Positions 60,757-64,000 of a stretch of 64,000 nucleotides of DNA are shown piece after piece. The notes beneath the pieces are model-generated. The model was not told where the DNA came from. It ran no database searches and saw nothing but the letters and a program-made list of their open reading frames with translations. Made by a program: the position numbers and the translations under genes. Each line of letters opens with the position of its first letter. The stretch's first letter is position 1. The DNA is from Lentibacillus salicampi (GTDB taxonomy: Bacteria; Bacillota; Bacilli; Bacillales; Amphibacillaceae): NCBI RefSeq assembly GCF_004565465.1, contig NZ_SRHY01000003.1, positions 124,001 through 188,000 of the forward strand, written 5' to 3'.

Positions 60757-61108
60757 TAAGGAAGTCATTGAAGTGGTTGCAAAAGCTTGTGACGATAAAC
60801 AAGCTGAAGATATTGTTGCTCTGAATATGCAGGATGTTTCGTTAATGGCCGATTATTTTCTGATTTGTCACGGCAGCAACGAACGTCAGGTACAGGCAAT
60901 TGCCAGAGCGATTAAAGAATCGATGGATGAAACGGATATCCATGTCAAACGAATGGAAGGCTTTGAACAGGCACGCTGGATTTTGGTTGATTTGAATGAC
61001 ATTGTCTGTCATATTTTTCATAAAGATGAACGAAATTATTACAATCTGGAACGGTTATGGGGCGATGCATCAAGAGTTGATCTGCATATTGCCGGTAACA
61101 GGTCATGA
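60749..61108 (+). CDS. rsfS: Ribosome silencing factor RsfS
   Basis: Binds L14 on the 50S subunit and blocks joining when nutrients are low. The 119-residue protein has VALNMQDVSLMADYFLICHG, RMEGFEQARWILVDL and IVCHIFHKDERNYYNLERLWGDA. ATG 60749 follows GGAGGTCA. Its stop overlaps yqeM (ATGA). Confidence 0.96.
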   Translation: MDNKEVIEVVAKACDDKQAEDIVALNMQDVSLMADYFLICHGSNERQVQAIARAIKESMDETDIHVKRMEGFEQARWILVDLNDIVCHIFHKDERNYYNLERLWGDASRVDLHIAGNRS

Positions 61109-61863
61109 CGATGGCTTATCATCAAATGGCCTACTACTACGATCTGCTGATGGAGGATGCACCATACGATAAATGGGCGTTATTTACGGAACAAATGATT
61201 CAGCAAACCGGAACGACAATTGCATCAATTATAGATCTTGGCTGCGGTACCGGGCAGATTACGGCGCGGCTGGCTCGGGCTGGCTATCGGATGATTGGTG
61301 TGGATGATTCCAGTGACATGTTGAGTATGGCAGAACAGCGAGCAAGTGCAGAAAACACCCCCGTTCAATGGGTGCAGCAGGATTTGCGCACATTGACAGG
61401 TATTAAAAATCAGGATATGGCAATCAGCTATTGTGATGTGTTGAATTACATAACAGAACCGGAAACGCTCCGTACGGTGTTCGCAAATGTTGCCAGTGCA
61501 TTAAAGCCAGGTGGTCTGTTTATTTTTGATGTCCACTCGCTTTACCATGTTGAAAATAATCTGACGGGTCAGACATTTGCTGAAGTCGGTGATCCTGTTT
61601 CTTACGTCTGGTTTTGTTTGGAGGGGGAAACCTCGGGAGATATGCACCATGATCTAACATTTTTCGTCAAGAATGATGATCACTATTCCCGCTTTGATGA
61701 ATGGCATCATCAGCGGACATTTTCTGTTGATTTTTACAAACGATTATTGCATGATGCTGGATTTGACATGAAAGATGTATCAGGTGACTTTTCACTGGGA
61801 GAACGTCCTATAGATGAACAGGCAGAACGGATTTTTATAACGGCTGTTAAACGATCGGACTAA
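61105..61863 (+). CDS. yqeM: Class I SAM-dependent methyltransferase YqeM
   Basis: A 252-residue methyltransferase with motif I IIDLGCGTGQITARLA and the post-I Asp in MIGVDDSSDML. Substrate unknown; B. subtilis yqeM occupies the same place. ATG 61105 overlaps the rsfS stop; ATG 61111 (MAYHQMAYYYD) is an alternative. A strong terminator follows, separating it from comEA. Confidence 0.9.
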   Translation: MTMAYHQMAYYYDLLMEDAPYDKWALFTEQMIQQTGTTIASIIDLGCGTGQITARLARAGYRMIGVDDSSDMLSMAEQRASAENTPVQWVQQDLRTLTGIKNQDMAISYCDVLNYITEPETLRTVFANVASALKPGGLFIFDVHSLYHVENNLTGQTFAEVGDPVSYVWFCLEGETSGDMHHDLTFFVKNDDHYSRFDEWHHQRTFSVDFYKRLLHDAGFDMKDVSGDFSLGERPIDEQAERIFITAVKRSD

Positions 61864-61887
61864 TTTCTTCCGATCGTTTTAATTTTT
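61849..61887 (+). terminator. Terminator after yqeM
   Basis: Perfect 11-base stem AAACGATCGGA/TCCGATCGTTT, then AATTTTTT. Confidence 0.85.
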
Positions 61888-61983
61888 TAGGAGGATTTTG
61901 AATACATTTGTCGAATAGTAATAATAGACTCTCTCGATTTTTGCTTTTACCTCCCATTTTCTCCAAAAGGATGTGGCCTCAAA

Positions 61984-62571
61984 TTGTTTGAACCCTTCAA
62001 AAAATATGTTTTCCCGATTGGAATTGTTGTTGTGGTTGGTGCTTTTTTATTGCTGAATCATGATGGTGATAATGCCCACCCATCAAATCCTGTGCCTGAA
62101 GAATCTTCAGTGCCAGCCAGTGAAGCTGAAGCGGAGCAATCTGCTGCAGATGCAGAAGTGATGGTGGATGTGAAAGGAGAAATAACACAGCCGGGTGTAT
62201 ATGAAATTGCATCCGGATCACGTGTGAATGATGTCATTGAAATGGCCGGCGGATTCACAAAGGATGCCGACCAATCAATGGTTAATCTGGCACAGAAAGT
62301 ACAGGACGAAATGGTGATTAAGATCCCAAAATCCGGTGAGCAGGGATCGGCTTCTACTCCTGGAGGCAGTAGCCATGACAAGATACGGATTAACGACGCA
62401 ACACAGGAGGAAATTGAAAGTCTTAATGGGATTGGTCCGTCCAAAGCAGCTGCTATCATTCAATACCGTGATGAAAATGGCATTTTTAAAACCGCAGAAG
62501 ATTTGCTGGGGGTATCAGGTATTGGTGAAAAGACGCTTGAATCCCTTGAAGATGAAATACAAGTCCCCTAG
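61984..62571 (+). CDS. comEA: Competence DNA receptor ComEA
   Basis: Membrane-anchored protein that binds incoming double-stranded DNA. The 195-residue protein has one N-terminal membrane helix (about 9-26), an acidic linker, a SLBB-type domain (VDVKGEITQPGVYEIASGS) and two helix-hairpin-helix motifs (LNGIGPSKAAAII and LGVSGIGEKTLESL). Start TTG 61984 follows AAAAGG at an extended distance; no ATG start is in frame upstream. It is separated from yqeM by a terminator, so it has its own promoter; I could not identify a ComK box with certainty. Confidence 0.93.
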   Translation: MFEPFKKYVFPIGIVVVVGAFLLLNHDGDNAHPSNPVPEESSVPASEAEAEQSAADAEVMVDVKGEITQPGVYEIASGSRVNDVIEMAGGFTKDADQSMVNLAQKVQDEMVIKIPKSGEQGSASTPGGSSHDKIRINDATQEEIESLNGIGPSKAAAIIQYRDENGIFKTAEDLLGVSGIGEKTLESLEDEIQVP

Positions 62572-62639
62572 CATTTGTTGACGAAATTTGCAGGCTGAAT
62601 GTAAACTAAAAAATAGATTGATAAAGGTGGTTATACAAT

Positions 62640-63203
62640 ATGGAACGAATCTCATGGAATCAGTATTTTATGGCGCAAAGCCGTTTGCTGGCGCTTCGCA
62701 GCACGTGTACAAGGCTGATGGTGGGGGCGACTATCGTCCGTGACAAACGGATCATTGCAGGCGGGTATAACGGCAGTGTTTCCGGTGGTGTCCACTGTAT
62801 CGATGAGGGATGCTATGTGATTGACGGGCATTGTGTCCGGACGGTCCATGCGGAAGCTAACGCCCTGTTACAGTGTGCTAAGTTCGGCGTTCCGACTGAA
62901 GGGGCTGAAATTTATGTGACCCATTTTCCTTGCCTGCAATGCTGCAAGCAAATTATCCAAGCAGGCATCAAAACACTTTACTATGCTGAGGATTATAAAA
63001 ACCATCCATATGCGGTTGAGCTGTTTGCGGAGGCGGGGATTGAAACCAAACAAGTGGCACTAACCGAGTTGGCTGTTGATGATCACTACCGGGAAAAAGA
63101 GAAATATATCCGCGAACTCCTGGAAGAATTGAAATCACAGACAAATGATCCAAAAAAATATTATGCCTTAAAAGCAGATGCGGAATCACTGTTTGAACTT
63201 TAA
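62640..63203 (+). CDS. comEB: ComEB, dCMP deaminase family
   Basis: A 187-residue zinc deaminase of the dCMP/cytidine family, second gene of the comE operon. Zinc ligands: VHAEANALLQC and PCLQCCKQII. In B. subtilis comEB is dispensable for DNA uptake and affects localisation of competence proteins (recalled). AGGTGG precedes the ATG. comEC follows within ten bases. Confidence 0.95.
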   Translation: MERISWNQYFMAQSRLLALRSTCTRLMVGATIVRDKRIIAGGYNGSVSGGVHCIDEGCYVIDGHCVRTVHAEANALLQCAKFGVPTEGAEIYVTHFPCLQCCKQIIQAGIKTLYYAEDYKNHPYAVELFAEAGIETKQVALTELAVDDHYREKEKYIRELLEELKSQTNDPKKYYALKADAESLFEL

Positions 63204-63212
63204 GGTGCAAAT

Positions 63213-64000
63213 ATGAAGGGTTATTGGCATGTCCCCGCGTTAGGGATTGCTGTCAGTTTTTTGGCGGTTATATTTGAAAACATTTGGTTTCTGGCGGTGT
63301 TCTTCCTCTGGCTATTGTACTTGTATTATGATCAAAGGTTAGGGAAGATAGCCATTCTCATTTCCTTGACCTGCTCCATATTCGCTTACACCTATATCCC
63401 CGAACTGGAAGTACCCCAGGAAGACGAGGCGTTCACATCACACCAATCAACGTTTACAGGTCAAATCACAAGCCCGATATCCGAATCAGAAGCAAGGATT
63501 GGTTTTGAATTGAAAGATGAAGAATCTGATCGTAAATGGCTTATTGTCTATTTTAAGGATGATCAGGACGGGGATCATGATTTAAAACATGGTGCTTCAT
63601 GCACGATTTATGGTCAGCCGGAATTGCCAGAAGAAGGTCGGAACCCGGGACAGTTCGATTATCAGAAATATTTGCTCGGTCAAGGCATCACTTACCAGAT
63701 CACAGTTGATTCATTGGAAAGCCTTGACTGCAGTGGCTCATCGTTTTTGAATAACATTTATCAGCTCCGTAGCAGGTTGATCCAATTTGTGCAAGATGAG
63801 ATTAGTCCCGAAACAGCTGCCTGGTTGAATGCGCTTGTACTCGGGGATGACGCACAAATTGATGAGGAAACAACTGAATTGTTTCAGCGGTGGAACCTGT
63901 CTCATATATTGGCTATCTCCGGATTGCATGTCGGCCTGCTTGTCGGATTGTTCTACTTTCTGCTTGTTAAAATGAATATACTCACCAAAGAAAAAGCTCA
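63213..64000 (+). CDS. comEC: ComEC DNA-uptake channel (N-terminal part)
   Basis: Polytopic channel that carries single-stranded DNA across the membrane in transformation. The open frame from ATG 63213 (AAGGTGC upstream) runs without a stop to the window end, giving about 262 residues. It shows N-terminal membrane helices, the OB-like soluble segment (PISESEARIGFELKDEE; PGQFDYQKYLLGQGI) and the start of the competence domain, LSHILAISGLHVGLLVGLFY. The C-terminal nuclease-like domain lies outside the window. Confidence 0.95.
   Translation, partial: MKGYWHVPALGIAVSFLAVIFENIWFLAVFFLWLLYLYYDQRLGKIAILISLTCSIFAYTYIPELEVPQEDEAFTSHQSTFTGQITSPISESEARIGFELKDEESDRKWLIVYFKDDQDGDHDLKHGASCTIYGQPELPEEGRNPGQFDYQKYLLGQGITYQITVDSLESLDCSGSSFLNNIYQLRSRLIQFVQDEISPETAAWLNALVLGDDAQIDEETTELFQRWNLSHILAISGLHVGLLVGLFYFLLVKMNILTKEKA

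Noticed and set aside
61888..61983. ComK box upstream of comEA
   Set aside because: AT-rich, but I could not find two properly spaced AAAA-N5-TTTT units.

Overview
The window is core chromosome of a spore-forming, naturally competent Bacillaceae (Firmicutes). Gene order follows the Bacillus subtilis spo0B-obg ... safA ... ruvAB-queA-tgt-yajC ... secDF-recJ-apt-relA-dtd ... hisS-aspS ... alaS ... greA ... sigK and yqeG-yqeH-aroE-yqeI-nadD-yqeK-rsfS-yqeM-comE order, with several small losses and substitutions. Low-to-moderate GC, strong AGGAGG-type ribosome binding sites, frequent TTG/GTG starts and an Mrp antiporter operon fit a halotolerant or alkali-tolerant genus of the Virgibacillus/Lentibacillus/Oceanobacillus type. 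That genus-level guess is inference only.

Layout. 1-5.5 kb: sporulation phosphorelay (spo0B), obg, pheA, then the spore-coat/cortex genes safA and a coxA-like lipoprotein flanking nadE. 5.7-11 kb: yebC, ruvA-ruvB, a small DUF2905 gene, queA-tgt (queuosine) and yajC. 11-15.9 kb: a small membrane protein, an ArsB/NhaD-type permease, a 0.9-kb gene-free region of nested repeats, spoVB, and comN. 15.9-24.4 kb: secDF, lapA-like, recJ, apt, relA, dtd (protein export, repair, purine salvage, stringent response). 24.4-29.3 kb: a cell-wall amidase, a small helix-turn-helix gene, and a T-box-controlled hisS-aspS operon. 29.3-32.3 kb: 6S RNA, an RsfA-type prespore regulator, rarA. 32.4-39.7 kb: cymR, cysteine desulfurase, mnmA (sulfur supply and tRNA thiolation), a TPR protein, recD2, a zinc-ribbon protein, an AI-2E-family transporter. 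39.7-49.4 kb: T-box-controlled alaS, ireB-ruvX-yrzB, mltG, trmR-udk, greA, yrrS, mtnN, yrhC. 49.4-56.2 kb, mostly on the minus strand: an uninterrupted sigK, an Mrp operon with A, C, D, E, F and G but no mrpB, and the unlisted 46-residue sporulation inhibitor sda. 56.2-64 kb: a DnaA-box cluster, yqeG to yqeM, and the late-competence operon comEA-comEB-comEC, whose comEC runs off the end.

Functional threads: sporulation (spo0B, safA, coxA-like, spoVB, rsfA-like, sigK, sda), competence (comN, a reported post-transcriptional activator of comE in B. subtilis, and comE itself), tRNA synthesis and modification (hisS, aspS, alaS, queA, tgt, mnmA, trmR, dtd), ribosome-assembly GTPases (obg, yqeH) and DNA repair (ruvAB, recJ, rarA, recD2, ruvX).

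I did not find an obviously new multi-gene system. The least explained material is non-coding: several families of dispersed hairpin repeats, including a roughly 790-bp composite with perfect 14-bp terminal inverted repeats and stem-loops whose stems differ while the loop GTCCT stays constant. Other points worth checking are the missing mrpB, an overlapping GAC/CAU specifier in the hisS-aspS T-box, a hairpin over the coxA ribosome binding site, and a terminator just upstream of the trmR start.
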